NCBI GenBank assembly: GCA_009692585.1
Contig: SHYX01000031.1
Coordinates: 1-59,396, forward strand
Length of the DNA stretch: 59,396 nucleotides
Origin: Myxococcales bacterium
Lineage (GTDB): Bacteria; Myxococcota; UBA796; SXON01
Direction: 5' to 3'
Below are positions 1 to 8,537 of the stretch, piece by piece. A program made the translations under genes and the position numbers. Below the pieces are notes generated by a model, which was given only the letters and a program-made list of their open reading frames with translations, did no database searches and had not been told where the DNA came from. Each line of letters opens with the position of its first letter. Positions within the stretch are counted from its first letter, which is position 1.

Positions 1-34
1 GCCAGAGCGCCATCAGGCGCGCCATCGCGCTCAT
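1..34 (-). CDS. 5' fragment of a gene cut by the window edge
   Basis: An ATG at 34-32 overlaps the TGA stop (33-31) of the upstream hydroxylase gene, giving the ATGA coupling seen between all other genes of this operon. Only about eleven codons are present (MSAMARLMALW), so no family can be named. It is reported because the overlap pattern makes a further operon member likely. The reading itself is only inferred. Confidence 0.4.
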   Translation of the reverse strand, partial: MSAMARLMALW

Positions 35-744
35 GTCGCCCCCCCGCTGGGCCAGAGCAGCGCGCGCCCCAGCGGAAGTCCGGTCGGAATGCCCACCGCG
101 TCCGGCAGGTGACCCGGATCCCACTCGGTCCCGAACAGGCGGTCCCAGAGGATCCAGTTGGCTCCGAAGTTCACGTCGGCGCGCCCGCGGCTGTGGTGCC
201 ACGCGTGATGCCGTGGCGTGACGAGCCAGGGAATGTGCACGTCGGCGCCGCAGTGGCGCCAGAGATCCAGCGCCGCGGTGAGCGATGCGCCGAACAGATA
301 GCCCTGCGGGGCATCCAGCACGTGCTGGAAGACGCCGTGGGCCCACGGATACACCACGAACGCCGTGGCCCAGACCGTGTTGCGCGACGTGACCCAGACA
401 TCCATCGCCGGCGCGCCGTGGTGCACGCGATGCACAAACCACCAGCGGTGCAACAGCCGGTGATTCAGGTAGTAGAGCGCGTCCACCCCGACAAACGCGA
501 GCAGGAAACCGCCGAGAAGGCCGCCGTGCAGGGAGCCTGCAGGCACGATCGGCCCCAACAGCACGCGCCCTGCCCAACCCGCGGCCAGCGGAACCAGCCA
601 GCCCTGCACGCCGAGGTTCACGCCGTCCAGCACCCAGTCCTGCGCGGTGCGGGCCCTGAGGGCCGCCCGCCCCGACGGACGCATCCAGACCAGCGCGAAG
701 CTGATCCAGAAGGCTGCGAACGGGAGCAGCAACATCACCATCAT
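31..744 (-). CDS. Fatty acid hydroxylase / sterol desaturase family membrane protein
   Basis: This 237-residue integral membrane protein is a likely di-iron hydroxylase or desaturase acting on a lipid or hydrophobic intermediate. The His clusters of the family are visible in order: HRLLH (95-99), HRVHH (105-109), H164 and H170, and HHAWHH (179-184). They sit among hydrophobic segments at about 5-20, 45-66 and 75-92. The length fits the family (220-300). The ATG overlaps the stop of the upstream Rieske gene (ATGA), so it is translated with the oxygenase operon. Its substrate cannot be read from sequence. Electrons may come from the ferredoxin encoded two genes upstream, which is an inference. 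Confidence 0.9.
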   Translation of the reverse strand: MMVMLLLPFAAFWISFALVWMRPSGRAALRARTAQDWVLDGVNLGVQGWLVPLAAGWAGRVLLGPIVPAGSLHGGLLGGFLLAFVGVDALYYLNHRLLHRWWFVHRVHHGAPAMDVWVTSRNTVWATAFVVYPWAHGVFQHVLDAPQGYLFGASLTAALDLWRHCGADVHIPWLVTPRHHAWHHSRGRADVNFGANWILWDRLFGTEWDPGHLPDAVGIPTGLPLGRALLWPSGGAT

Positions 745-1763
745 GCGTACAACACCAGATCGTGGGTGCGCACCGGAAGGTCGCGGGGATCCTGCCCGGC
801 CTCCAGCGCCTCGCGGATCGACTCGACCAGCACGTGCACCAGGTCCGCCGGGGTATTGGCAAAGCCACCGCCAAAGCGCGCCAGGTTCTCTGCCTGCGCC
901 CGCAGGATCACCAGATCCTCATCGATCACCGCCTGGGACTGGTAACGTACGATCGGCCCGACGAACGGCGTGACCCACCCGTAGTCGTAGCAGAGATCGG
1001 TGTACACGAGCGTCTCCATGTCGCTCACCGGAACCGACTGCGAGGTGATCAGGAAGGTGCGGTGCGGGCCCATCGCATAGCGGACGTGGGTGATGTTGGG
1101 CATGCGGAACTCGTCGGAGTGCTCGATCGGATGACCGCCCGGATTGAGGAACCACGCAAACCAGCCGAGGTTGTCGGTCTCGCCGTGGTAGCGGATCGTC
1201 ACGTTGCCCGCCTCCCGTGTCACGGTCGCGCGGATGGCCTGCCCCCGAGCGGTGCGGAAGATGCCGGGATGCACGAACACCGTGTGCGGCACGTCGATGA
1301 AGTTCTCGACGCAATTGGTGACGTTGTTTGCAAAGCGGTTCTGAAGCCGAACACGGCCCCAGCCCGGCTCGCCCCACGCGGGCAGCGCGAACGGCGGGGC
1401 GTCCACCGTCGGCGCCATGCTCAGCCGCACGTAGACGTAGCCGTGCTGCTCCAGCGTCGCGTAGCGTCGCGCGCAGCGGCCAGCGACCTCGCGGGCCTCG
1501 GGCCCTTCGGCCGGGACCCGCGCCACCGTGCCGTCCCCGCGGTAGGTCCACCCGTGGTAGGCACAACGCAGCTGTCCGCCTTCCACCTTCCCCATCGTCA
1601 ACGGTGCGGCGCGATGCATGCAGCGGTCCCGCAGCGCCGCCGGACGCCCGTCACTGTCGCGGAACACCGCGATGCGCTCGCCGAGCACCGTCCGGGCGAG
1701 CACGACGCCCGCCGGCAGTTCGTGCGACTCGGCCAAAACGTACCAGAAGTCATCCAGCTTCAT
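741..1763 (-). CDS. Rieske-type non-haem iron oxygenase (alpha-subunit-like)
   Basis: A 340-residue Rieske oxygenase. The [2Fe-2S] ligands are C48-x-H50 and C67-x2-H70. The mononuclear iron site follows the usual N-x2-D-x2-H-x4-H pattern with D157, H160 and H165. Proteins of this type hydroxylate, desaturate or demethylate small molecules using electrons from a ferredoxin, and the gene just upstream encodes one. The reading frame stays open further upstream, but ATG 1763 (MKLDDFWYV) was chosen because it gives the typical N-terminus and overlaps the ferredoxin stop by 4 nt. There is no beta subunit nearby, which fits the homotrimeric class. The substrate is unknown. Confidence 0.92.
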   Translation of the reverse strand: MKLDDFWYVLAESHELPAGVVLARTVLGERIAVFRDSDGRPAALRDRCMHRAAPLTMGKVEGGQLRCAYHGWTYRGDGTVARVPAEGPEAREVAGRCARRYATLEQHGYVYVRLSMAPTVDAPPFALPAWGEPGWGRVRLQNRFANNVTNCVENFIDVPHTVFVHPGIFRTARGQAIRATVTREAGNVTIRYHGETDNLGWFAWFLNPGGHPIEHSDEFRMPNITHVRYAMGPHRTFLITSQSVPVSDMETLVYTDLCYDYGWVTPFVGPIVRYQSQAVIDEDLVILRAQAENLARFGGGFANTPADLVHVLVESIREALEAGQDPRDLPVRTHDLVLYA

Positions 1764-2053
1764 GCACGTTTTCCCAGCACTCGGCGCACCGCGAGGCCGG
1801 CCCGCGGGCGCAGCTGGCACAGGAGCCGCGCCCCGGCCACACCCTCCCACTCGATGTCGAGCACCTCCAGCTCGTCTGCGGATGCCGGCGCATGCTCGCC
1901 CTCCACCACCGCCGCGCAGGTGCCGCAGACGCCGGTCCGGCAGCCGAACAGCACCGGCGCGTTGTGTACGTCGAGATGCCGAGCGAGCTCGGCGCCCGCG
2001 GGCACCTCCACCGGCGCGAACCGCGTGCCGGGAAACTGCACAACCACGCTCAC
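1760..2053 (-). CDS. Plant-type [2Fe-2S] ferredoxin
   Basis: A 97-residue soluble ferredoxin with cluster ligands C38-x4-C43-x2-C46 and a distal C79, the plant/adrenodoxin-type arrangement. It probably passes electrons to the two Rieske oxygenases, and perhaps to the di-iron enzymes of the operon. GTG 2053 is preferred: it overlaps the upstream TGA (GTGA) and has GGGAGG a few bases upstream. An ATG at 2068 would add five residues. No ferredoxin reductase gene is visible in the window, so a reductase from elsewhere must serve it. Confidence 0.88.
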   Translation of the reverse strand: MSVVVQFPGTRFAPVEVPAGAELARHLDVHNAPVLFGCRTGVCGTCAAVVEGEHAPASADELEVLDIEWEGVAGARLLCQLRPRAGLAVRRVLGKRA

Positions 2054-3225
2054 CGACGCGCCTCCCATGCGGCAAACGCGCGCCGGTTCGTGCTGAGCCA
2101 ATCAACGACCGAGGCCTTTCCCGTGATGCGCTGCTCGAGGTTCACCGCATCGATAAACGGCAGACCGTCCAGATAGGTGCGGTAGGAGTCCCGCGCCTTT
2201 GCGTGCGTGGCCGCGCTCGCGTGCACGCCTTCGCTCTCGTTGGTGAACGTGCGGCGCAGGAGCTCCAGCGCGTCGCGGTCGGAGAGCCCGTAGCCCGGCG
2301 ACGCCAGCACCGCGTGCAGGTCGTCGTACAACGCCGGATCGTGCCAGAAGATACCGTTGATCGCGGCCGAGAAGCTCCGATGGTCACGCTGGCAGCCCGC
2401 AAGGCTCAGATTCACGACCCAACGTTCGAACGCGGTCGGTGCCTTCAGACATCGCACGACGTCGTGGGAGATGATGGTTGAGCTGTTGAAATGAAAGGAC
2501 TCATCGAGAAAGTGCGCGTACGAAACCTGCGACGGGATCGGCGAGGCGTCCGGGTCGGCCGCGTGCTGGTGGTGCTGGCTGAGCTGGTGCTGGACCTGCT
2601 TTCCGTTGAGCGTGCGCAAGCCGCGCACCAGAAAATACTGGCAGCCGATGAAGGCGTTGCCCGACGACAGCAGCCCGTACGTGCGCAGCTGGAGGCGCTT
2701 CCACCAACGGCGGAACGGCCCGGCGTCGGCGTAGATCATCGTCTCTTCGAACGGCCCCCGCATCGGCCACGTGAACACACGACGCCCGAGCAACGCGTCC
2801 TCCGTCTGACCGGCGATCGTGCGGAACGCAGCGATGTGCGCCCGCTCCTGAGCGCTCTCGAAATCCAGCGTGTCGCACACCGGCCGGAAGTCCTCCAGCG
2901 CATAGAGCCCGGCGGCACTGGTCTGGTTGTAGAAGATCGTGGCCACCTCGGCCGACACGATCTGCGCATAGTACGCGACCCAGTACATCTGGTTCAGCAG
3001 CACGCGCTGACGCGCGTCGGCCGCGTCCCAGACCGGCGTCCCCCACAGCAGTGAGAACCCCTCCGGGTTCCACGGCTGCCGCGCGCAGTCCGCGTAGCGG
3101 AACGCGGCGGCCGCGGCGTCGATCACCGACGTCTGGTCCTGGGCCTTGTTGCGTTGATGGTTGACGTTGAGCTTCTTCAGCGTGCGCGCGTCGTCCGCGA
3201 GGTGCAGCAGCGGGGCATCGGTCAT
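2050..3225 (-). CDS. Putative ferritin-like di-iron protein, 391 residues
   Basis: Not firmly assigned to a family. The helical sequence carries the spaced acids and ExxH pairs of ferritin-like di-iron enzymes: E93 in a long helix, E127-x2-H130, then D241-E242-x2-H245. A further E-x2-H lies in the C-terminal third. This would fit an AurF-like or related oxygenase, but the fold is inferred only from motif spacing. ATG 3225 overlaps the upstream TGA by 4 nt. The frame is open further upstream with no sensible protein. The gene sits between the ferredoxin and a clearer ferritin-like protein, so a redox role in the same pathway is likely. Confidence 0.75.
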   Translation of the reverse strand: MTDAPLLHLADDARTLKKLNVNHQRNKAQDQTSVIDAAAAAFRYADCARQPWNPEGFSLLWGTPVWDAADARQRVLLNQMYWVAYYAQIVSAEVATIFYNQTSAAGLYALEDFRPVCDTLDFESAQERAHIAAFRTIAGQTEDALLGRRVFTWPMRGPFEETMIYADAGPFRRWWKRLQLRTYGLLSSGNAFIGCQYFLVRGLRTLNGKQVQHQLSQHHQHAADPDASPIPSQVSYAHFLDESFHFNSSTIISHDVVRCLKAPTAFERWVVNLSLAGCQRDHRSFSAAINGIFWHDPALYDDLHAVLASPGYGLSDRDALELLRRTFTNESEGVHASAATHAKARDSYRTYLDGLPFIDAVNLEQRITGKASVVDWLSTNRRAFAAWEARR

Positions 3226-4091
3226 GCGGCCTCCTCGGCGGTCAACGGCTGGAATCGTCCCTGTGCCTCGAGCGCGGCAACCACGGCGTGCGCGCCGGCC
3301 CGTTTGAGCAGGCGGCGCATGAGCCCGAGCCGCGACGCGGCGTGCGCCCCGGTGTCGAGCTGCTCCAGCACCGCAACGCGCTCGGCGCGGCTGAGCGGCC
3401 CACACGCGCCTTCGACGGCGGCGAGCACGCCCTGCGGTCCGACCCGCACCATGTCCAGGAAACGGGTGAGCACGTCCACCGCGGCGTCTCCGGCGGGGCG
3501 ACGCGGCGCCAGCACCACGCCACTGCCGTGATGCCGCGCCTCGTCATCGACGATGCGGCGAAGCACGTGCGCGAGCGCAGGGTCGCGGCAGGTACGCGCC
3601 AGCGTGCGGTAGTGCTCGATGCCCCACCCCTCCAGCACCACTTGGACGACCAGCACCTGCGTGGCGCGGTCGCCGTCGTCGACCAGCCGCCCCAGCAACT
3701 CCAGGAAGGGCCCCTGGCCCGGCAACGCTGCGACGAACGGCGTAAGCGCCGCGTGGTGCACCGCTTCGTCGGCCGCGATCGTGGCGTACAGCTGACGCTC
3801 CTCGACCGACTCCGCGGCGAGCAGCATGCGCGCGGCGAACGCCATTCCGATGTTCTCGATGTCGAGGGCCTCCGCCAACTGATCGGCGCAGCAGCGCGCG
3901 ACGATGGCGTGCTGCAACTCCGGCGCCGCCTCCGTGAACCGCGCGACCCGATCGAGGCCGAAGCGCTCGGCAGACCAGGGAGCGCCTTCGGCGGCGATCT
4001 GCGGCGCCCAGCCATGCGCCTGCAGCCCCGCGCGGACCACGGCGTGAAGGGGGTCTCCCGGCATCAGACGACGCGATTCGTACGCGCTCAT
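3222..4091 (-). CDS. Ferritin-like di-iron domain protein
   Basis: A 289-residue, all-helical protein with the paired di-iron motifs of the ferritin-like superfamily: an acidic ligand near E80, D108-E109-x2-H112 in the second helix, E154 in the third and E184-x2-H187 in the fourth. These fit a four-helix bundle that binds two irons and activates oxygen, as in hydroxylases, N-oxygenases and aldehyde-deformylating enzymes. It starts at ATG 4091, overlapping the upstream stop (ATGA), and overlaps the next start in the same way. It has no signal peptide or membrane segment, so it is cytoplasmic. The reaction is unknown. Confidence 0.82.
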   Translation of the reverse strand: MSAYESRRLMPGDPLHAVVRAGLQAHGWAPQIAAEGAPWSAERFGLDRVARFTEAAPELQHAIVARCCADQLAEALDIENIGMAFAARMLLAAESVEERQLYATIAADEAVHHAALTPFVAALPGQGPFLELLGRLVDDGDRATQVLVVQVVLEGWGIEHYRTLARTCRDPALAHVLRRIVDDEARHHGSGVVLAPRRPAGDAAVDVLTRFLDMVRVGPQGVLAAVEGACGPLSRAERVAVLEQLDTGAHAASRLGLMRRLLKRAGAHAVVAALEAQGRFQPLTAEEAA

Positions 4092-4804
4092 CGCCGCGCC
4101 CCGCGCCAGACCTTGCCTGCGTACGCAAACGGTAGCCGGAAATCCATCCGACCCAGGCAGAACAGCTCATCGCCGCGGGTCCAGGCCGGGTTCCGTCGTT
4201 GGAAGAACCCGATGCGCGGCACGTTCGCCGCGAGCTCCGGGGTGACATCCGCCACGCCGGGCCGCAGGCGTCCGTGCGGGGTGGCCCACGCCACGAGCCC
4301 GGTGTCGGGGCGGTAATCCGGGCCGAAGAGCGCCGTGCCGAACGCGTTCATCACGCGCGCGGCCTCGGGCGGCGTGTCGGCCTCGTACCGCGGCCAGTGC
4401 TCCGGGAAGTTGTTGGCCATCATCAGGTAGGTCTTGTAGCCCTTCGAGATCAGGATCCACCAATACGGCAGATTGGCCGACCGCAGCCGCCTCCAGAACA
4501 GGTGCGAGAGGAACGCGCGCCCAAGCGAGCGGTCCCCCCAGTACGGCCGCGCCACGACGGTATCGCCCGAAAACATGCCGACGTGCGTACGACCGTCGAC
4601 CTCGACGCGCAGATCCTTCAGCGTCGAGAACCCCTGCAACTCGCCGTCGTCGAGCAGGATCACCTCGTCCTTGGCGTCGAAGTCCGCAAAGAACGTGGCT
4701 TCGTCCACGTCGACGTAGGTATCGGCGAACAGCGCCCACAGCGCTGCGCGCTCCGCCGGCCCGACCGACGTGATGGGCACGGTGCGCGCGCGGAGCGCCG
4801 TCAT
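4088..4804 (-). CDS. Uncharacterised protein of the oxygenase operon (possible acyltransferase fold)
   Basis: A 238-residue soluble protein that I do not recognise. Its first half (about 15-125) alternates strands and helices, including a stretch around GMFSGDTVVARPYWG, loosely like a GNAT-type acyltransferase. No diagnostic acetyl-CoA loop is evident, so this is only a suggestion. The start at ATG 4804 overlaps the upstream Rieske stop by 4 nt. Being locked between the oxygenase genes implies a role in the same pathway. It has no Cys/His metal motif, signal peptide or membrane helix. Confidence 0.7.
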   Translation of the reverse strand: MTALRARTVPITSVGPAERAALWALFADTYVDVDEATFFADFDAKDEVILLDDGELQGFSTLKDLRVEVDGRTHVGMFSGDTVVARPYWGDRSLGRAFLSHLFWRRLRSANLPYWWILISKGYKTYLMMANNFPEHWPRYEADTPPEAARVMNAFGTALFGPDYRPDTGLVAWATPHGRLRPGVADVTPELAANVPRIGFFQRRNPAWTRGDELFCLGRMDFRLPFAYAGKVWRGARR

Positions 4805-5916
4805 GACGCGACCGGCTCCCAGCTCTGCCAAATAGCGGCAGGCTGCGCGTCGTAGTGCTGGATGAACCCCACAATAGCGTGGTCGGCGCGGATGGGCGTA
4901 CGGAAATCGAAGCGGATGGTCTGGAACACGCGCGTGTCGCCTCGCGCGAAGTAGGCTCCGACCACCCAGGTGAGTGCCAGCAGCACCTGCCCCCAGAGGT
5001 AGCCGAGCCCGCCCGGCCTGCGCTTGGTGATGAGGATGGTGCGCCCTTCAGTGGCACCCCCCTCGGTCATGCGCAACGCGAAGACGATGTGAAAATGCAG
5101 GAAGTCCGGTCCCAGCGTGACGCAGCCCGTGTGGCCGAACCAATATCGGAGTCCGTAGGTGATCGGCCCCGAATAGAACCGCCGCAGGAACCGGCCGAAG
5201 CGCGTGTCGGCGCGGGGCGGGATCGTGTTTTGAAACGAGATGGCGTTGTCCGACACCACCGTGGACGCCATCTCGAGCTCGGCCGGCAGCGCGTGCACCG
5301 AGTTGAAGTGCTGCGCATCGATCGCGTTGATCATCATCACGTTCGGATGGCAGGCCTTCCGGAAATGACCGGCGATGCGGAACTCTCCGGGGTCGTCCGC
5401 ATCGTGTTCCGGCACGTGCGGAAGCTCGTGCACCGCCGCCGCGCCCGTCCACACCCAGACCATGCCGTAGCGCTCCGCGGTCGGCCAGCTCCCCACCCGC
5501 GCCGCCACCGGGCGACTCATGCACGGGATGTCCACCACCGCGCCGCTTCCGTCGAACTTCCACGCATGGAAGACGCACCGGAGGCCATCTCCGTCGACCC
5601 TGCCGTCCCCCAGGTGCGCGCCCATGTGCGGGCAGTACGCGTCGATGACATGCGCCACGCCGTCCACACCGCGCCACGCCACGACCTCGCGCCCCTGGAC
5701 CTGCGCCCGCGCCACACCACCGCGCGGAAGCTCCGCAGCGGGCACCACCCAATACCACCCGACCGCGAAACGATCGGGGCGGTTGAAGCGAGTGGCGGGC
5801 GCGGGAGCGGTCAGCGGGGGGTCTCGATCCGTTCGTAACCCGGCGAGCGCGCCGGGTTCGGGGGGGGCAGTGGTGGGTGAGGAGGTCGGGCCGGTCCTCC
5901 CCCCGCCTACCCGCAC
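4801..5916 (-). CDS. Rieske-type non-haem iron oxygenase, second paralogue
   Basis: First gene of the minus-strand operon. Numbered from GTG 5916 (371 residues), the Rieske ligands are C95-x-H97 and C114-x2-H117, and the catalytic iron site is N-x2-D200-x2-H203-x4-H208. The protein diverges strongly from the Rieske enzyme encoded at 741-1763, so the two are not a recent duplication and probably act on different steps. A hydrophobic segment near residues 300-320 may associate with membrane. The start is uncertain: GTG 5916 adds about 45 Pro-rich residues before the domain, and I found no better internal ATG/GTG/TTG in frame. It is divergent from the asparagine synthetase gene, with about 60 bp between starts. 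Confidence 0.87.
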   Translation of the reverse strand: MRVGGGRTGPTSSPTTAPPEPGALAGLRTDRDPPLTAPAPATRFNRPDRFAVGWYWVVPAAELPRGGVARAQVQGREVVAWRGVDGVAHVIDAYCPHMGAHLGDGRVDGDGLRCVFHAWKFDGSGAVVDIPCMSRPVAARVGSWPTAERYGMVWVWTGAAAVHELPHVPEHDADDPGEFRIAGHFRKACHPNVMMINAIDAQHFNSVHALPAELEMASTVVSDNAISFQNTIPPRADTRFGRFLRRFYSGPITYGLRYWFGHTGCVTLGPDFLHFHIVFALRMTEGGATEGRTILITKRRPGGLGYLWGQVLLALTWVVGAYFARGDTRVFQTIRFDFRTPIRADHAIVGFIQHYDAQPAAIWQSWEPVAS

Positions 5917-5978
5917 CCCGCGCTACGCTCCGACCGTGCCTACGCCCGCCTCCCCTGCCCGCTTCCCGGGCCGCTGAC

Positions 5979-7961
5979 GTGTGTGGCGTCGCGGCCATCC
6001 TCGACCACGCCGGCGCGCCGATCGAACGCGCGTGGCTGTCGCGCATGGCGTCGGTGCAGGTGCATCGTGGCCCGGACGGCGCGGGCTGCGCGTTCGGCAC
6101 GGGCGGCAACGTGGGCCTGGCGCACGTGCGCCTCGCGATCCGCGACGCCGAGGGCGGCGCCCAGCCGATGTGGTGCGCGCGGGGGCGCCTCGTGGTCATC
6201 TTCAACGGCGAGATCTACGACGCCGACGCGATGCGTCGCCGGCTCACCGAGGACGGCTTCCGGTTCCGCACGCGCTCGGACACTGAGGTGCTTCTGGCCG
6301 CGTACGAGCGCTGGGGGGAGGCCTGCCCGGCGCACCTGAACGGGGAATTCGCGTTTGTGATCTGGGACGACGCATCGAGGACGCTGTTCGCCGCACGCGA
6401 CGCGGCGGGGGTCAAGCCGTTGTTCTGGCACGAGGCCGGCGGGCGTCTCAGCCTGGCGTCCGAGGCCAAGGGTCTGCTTGCGTTGCCGTGGGTCGAGCGT
6501 GCCATCGCGCGCGACTACCTGTGCGGTCCATTCATGGGTGTATATCCGCGAGCGGTCTCCGCCTTTGCCGGTGTGAACAGCCTAGCACCGGGAGAGTCGT
6601 TGACGGCCTCGCCGGGCCAACCGACGCGCGTCCAGACCTGGTGGACGCCACGGCCGGTGAGCGCCTCGCGGATGACCCTCGAGGACGCGCGCGCGCTCGT
6701 CCGCGCGGAGGTGACGGCTGCCGTGGAGCGGCGCCTCGACGCCGATGTGCCGGTGCACGCCTACCTGTCCGGGGGCGTGGACTCGACGATCGTCTGTGGA
6801 CTGCTGGCCCGAGCGCGCGGCGGCGTCACCGGGTTCCACATCGCGTTCGACGACCCGCAGCTCAATGAGGCCGTGCGGGCGCGGGAGGTGGCGCGCGCCT
6901 ACGGCATCGGCTTCGAGGTGATCCGCTTCGGGCCCGCCGAACTGGCCGCGGGCGTCGAGCAAACCGTGTGGCATACCGAGCTCGCGCTGGCCAACCCCAA
7001 CTCGGTCGCGCGGTTGGCGCTGTCCGGTTTGGCTCGCCGGAGCGGCGCCCGCGTGGTGCTGACCGGCGAAGGCGCGGACGAGCGCTTCGGCGGCTATGCC
7101 TACTTCAAGCTCGAGGCGCTGTGGCGGCGCTGGCAGGGCGCCACCGGCGCCGAGGCCAACGCGTGCGCGGCGCAGTGGCGGGCGTTCCAGACCGCCGAGC
7201 AGCCATCCAAGGGACTGAGCTGGGTTCCGGGCACGGCGTGGCGGCGCTCGCCCCGCACCTTCGGCTACGCGAGCTTTCACGAGCTGCGCGCACTGCGCGT
7301 CAGCGGACTCCACCGCTGGCTGATCGACCCGGGCCCCGTGCCCTTCACCGCCGCCGACGACCCCACCGCGCGCTTCTACGCCGACCTCGACGCCGACCAG
7401 CTCCGCGCGATGCATCCGCTCCACGCGGCGCGCGTGATCGCGGATCGCCAGCTCGCAGGCTACATCCTTCCCAATCTAGGCGACCGCGTTGAGATGGCCA
7501 ACGGGGTGGAAGCGCGCACGCCCTTTCTTGACGCACGGCTGCGCGAGGCGGTCGACGCGATTCCGCCGGAGCTCCACCTCGATCCGGCGACGCTACGCGA
7601 AAAGCGGCTCTTGCACGAGGCGTTTGCCGACCTCATCCCACCGTCGGACGCGCCGCTGCACAAGCATCCGTTTCTGGCTCCCGGCTGGTCCGAGGTGGCG
7701 TGCACGCCGGCGGGCCGCGCGCTGTTCGACGCGCACCTCTCCCCAGAAGCGCTGCGTCGAACCGGCATCTTCCGGGCGCTTCCGCTCACCGCGCTGCGCA
7801 TGCTCTGGCCGTGGACGCCGCGGTCGTCCACCCTGCGAAAGCAGCTCGACATCCTGATGGGCTCGGCGCTCGGCGTGCAAGTCCTGCACGCGCACTTCGT
7901 GGCTCAGCCTCCGGCGTCCGACCCTGATTTTCCGTTGACGCTGCGCGCCGCGAGCGCGTGA
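5979..7961 (+). CDS. asnB: Glutamine-hydrolysing asparagine synthetase
   Basis: A 660-residue, two-domain amidotransferase. The N-terminal class II glutaminase domain begins MCGVAAI, with Cys2 as nucleophile once Met is removed. The C-terminal synthetase domain has the ATP-binding LSGGVDST loop at about 262-269. GTG 5979 was chosen because it places Cys immediately after the initiator, as the mechanism requires; earlier in-frame starts would bury it. It makes asparagine from aspartate, glutamine and ATP, but AsnB-like enzymes also form amides in natural-product loci. Its divergent position beside the oxygenase operon leaves that possible. The 3' end overlaps the convergent gene at 7904-8281. 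Confidence 0.93.
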   Translation: MCGVAAILDHAGAPIERAWLSRMASVQVHRGPDGAGCAFGTGGNVGLAHVRLAIRDAEGGAQPMWCARGRLVVIFNGEIYDADAMRRRLTEDGFRFRTRSDTEVLLAAYERWGEACPAHLNGEFAFVIWDDASRTLFAARDAAGVKPLFWHEAGGRLSLASEAKGLLALPWVERAIARDYLCGPFMGVYPRAVSAFAGVNSLAPGESLTASPGQPTRVQTWWTPRPVSASRMTLEDARALVRAEVTAAVERRLDADVPVHAYLSGGVDSTIVCGLLARARGGVTGFHIAFDDPQLNEAVRAREVARAYGIGFEVIRFGPAELAAGVEQTVWHTELALANPNSVARLALSGLARRSGARVVLTGEGADERFGGYAYFKLEALWRRWQGATGAEANACAAQWRAFQTAEQPSKGLSWVPGTAWRRSPRTFGYASFHELRALRVSGLHRWLIDPGPVPFTAADDPTARFYADLDADQLRAMHPLHAARVIADRQLAGYILPNLGDRVEMANGVEARTPFLDARLREAVDAIPPELHLDPATLREKRLLHEAFADLIPPSDAPLHKHPFLAPGWSEVACTPAGRALFDAHLSPEALRRTGIFRALPLTALRMLWPWTPRSSTLRKQLDILMGSALGVQVLHAHFVAQPPASDPDFPLTLRAASA

Positions 7962-8281
7962 CGGGCGTCGGCCGCCGCGATGTCGCCCCGATAGCGGCCA
8001 AGCGCGATCCGGTAGAACATCCGCGTCACGTAGAACACCACCCAAGGGGACGACGTGGCCTCGCGCACGCTCACCCCGCCGTCGCGGCTCACCCAATGGC
8101 CGAACGCCCCCACGCCGCCCGAGGCCAAAAACAGCACGATCCACCATGGATTCCGCGTCGCAACGGCCGCAAGGGGCCCACCGTAGAACATCCCGAAGCT
8201 CACGGCGTGAATCCACAGATTCAGCGGTCTGCGGTGCCGGAGCACGAACAGGTCCCAGGGCGTGAGCATCGGATCGGCCAT
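7904..8281 (-). CDS. DUF962 / Mpo1-like small membrane protein
   Basis: A 125-residue protein with two or three hydrophobic segments (about 22-45 and 47-65). It has family-like features: N and H near the first helix (LNLWIHAVSFG), GGP, and GHW after the second helix. Mpo1-type proteins are iron-dependent dioxygenases that shorten 2-hydroxy fatty acids by alpha-oxidation. Bacterial members are mostly uncharacterised, so the reaction here is not proven. It would fit beside a lipid-hydroxylase locus. Its last 58 nt overlap the 3' end of asnB on the opposite strand, so the two transcripts are convergent and partly antisense. Start at ATG 8281. Confidence 0.7.
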   Translation of the reverse strand: MADPMLTPWDLFVLRHRRPLNLWIHAVSFGMFYGGPLAAVATRNPWWIVLFLASGGVGAFGHWVSRDGGVSVREATSSPWVVFYVTRMFYRIALGRYRGDIAAADARHALAARSVNGKSGSDAGG

Positions 8282-8537
8282 GCGCGCTCGTATTCAGCGC
8301 ACGCGCCACCCGCCCGCACGCGTGGCGGACCGAAGCCTGCCGATTAAATCCTGAGGGCGCCCGGAGTCGCGGGATGATCGGGTCGTTCCGCAGCCTCGCC
8401 CGCACCCGGCGCCTGCCCGCGCCCGGCGCTCGATCCTGCTGCGCCGGGGACAAGGGGCGTTCGGCAGGGCTCTCGTTCGGCGGTACGGATAGGCGCATGC
8501 CTTCATCCTGAACGGCCACGCTGCGATAGGGTCGGAA

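Noticed and set aside
5877..5978. Longer asparagine synthetase reading frame upstream of GTG 5979
   Set aside because: An upstream start would place about 34 Pro/Arg-rich residues before the catalytic Cys, which must be N-terminal.
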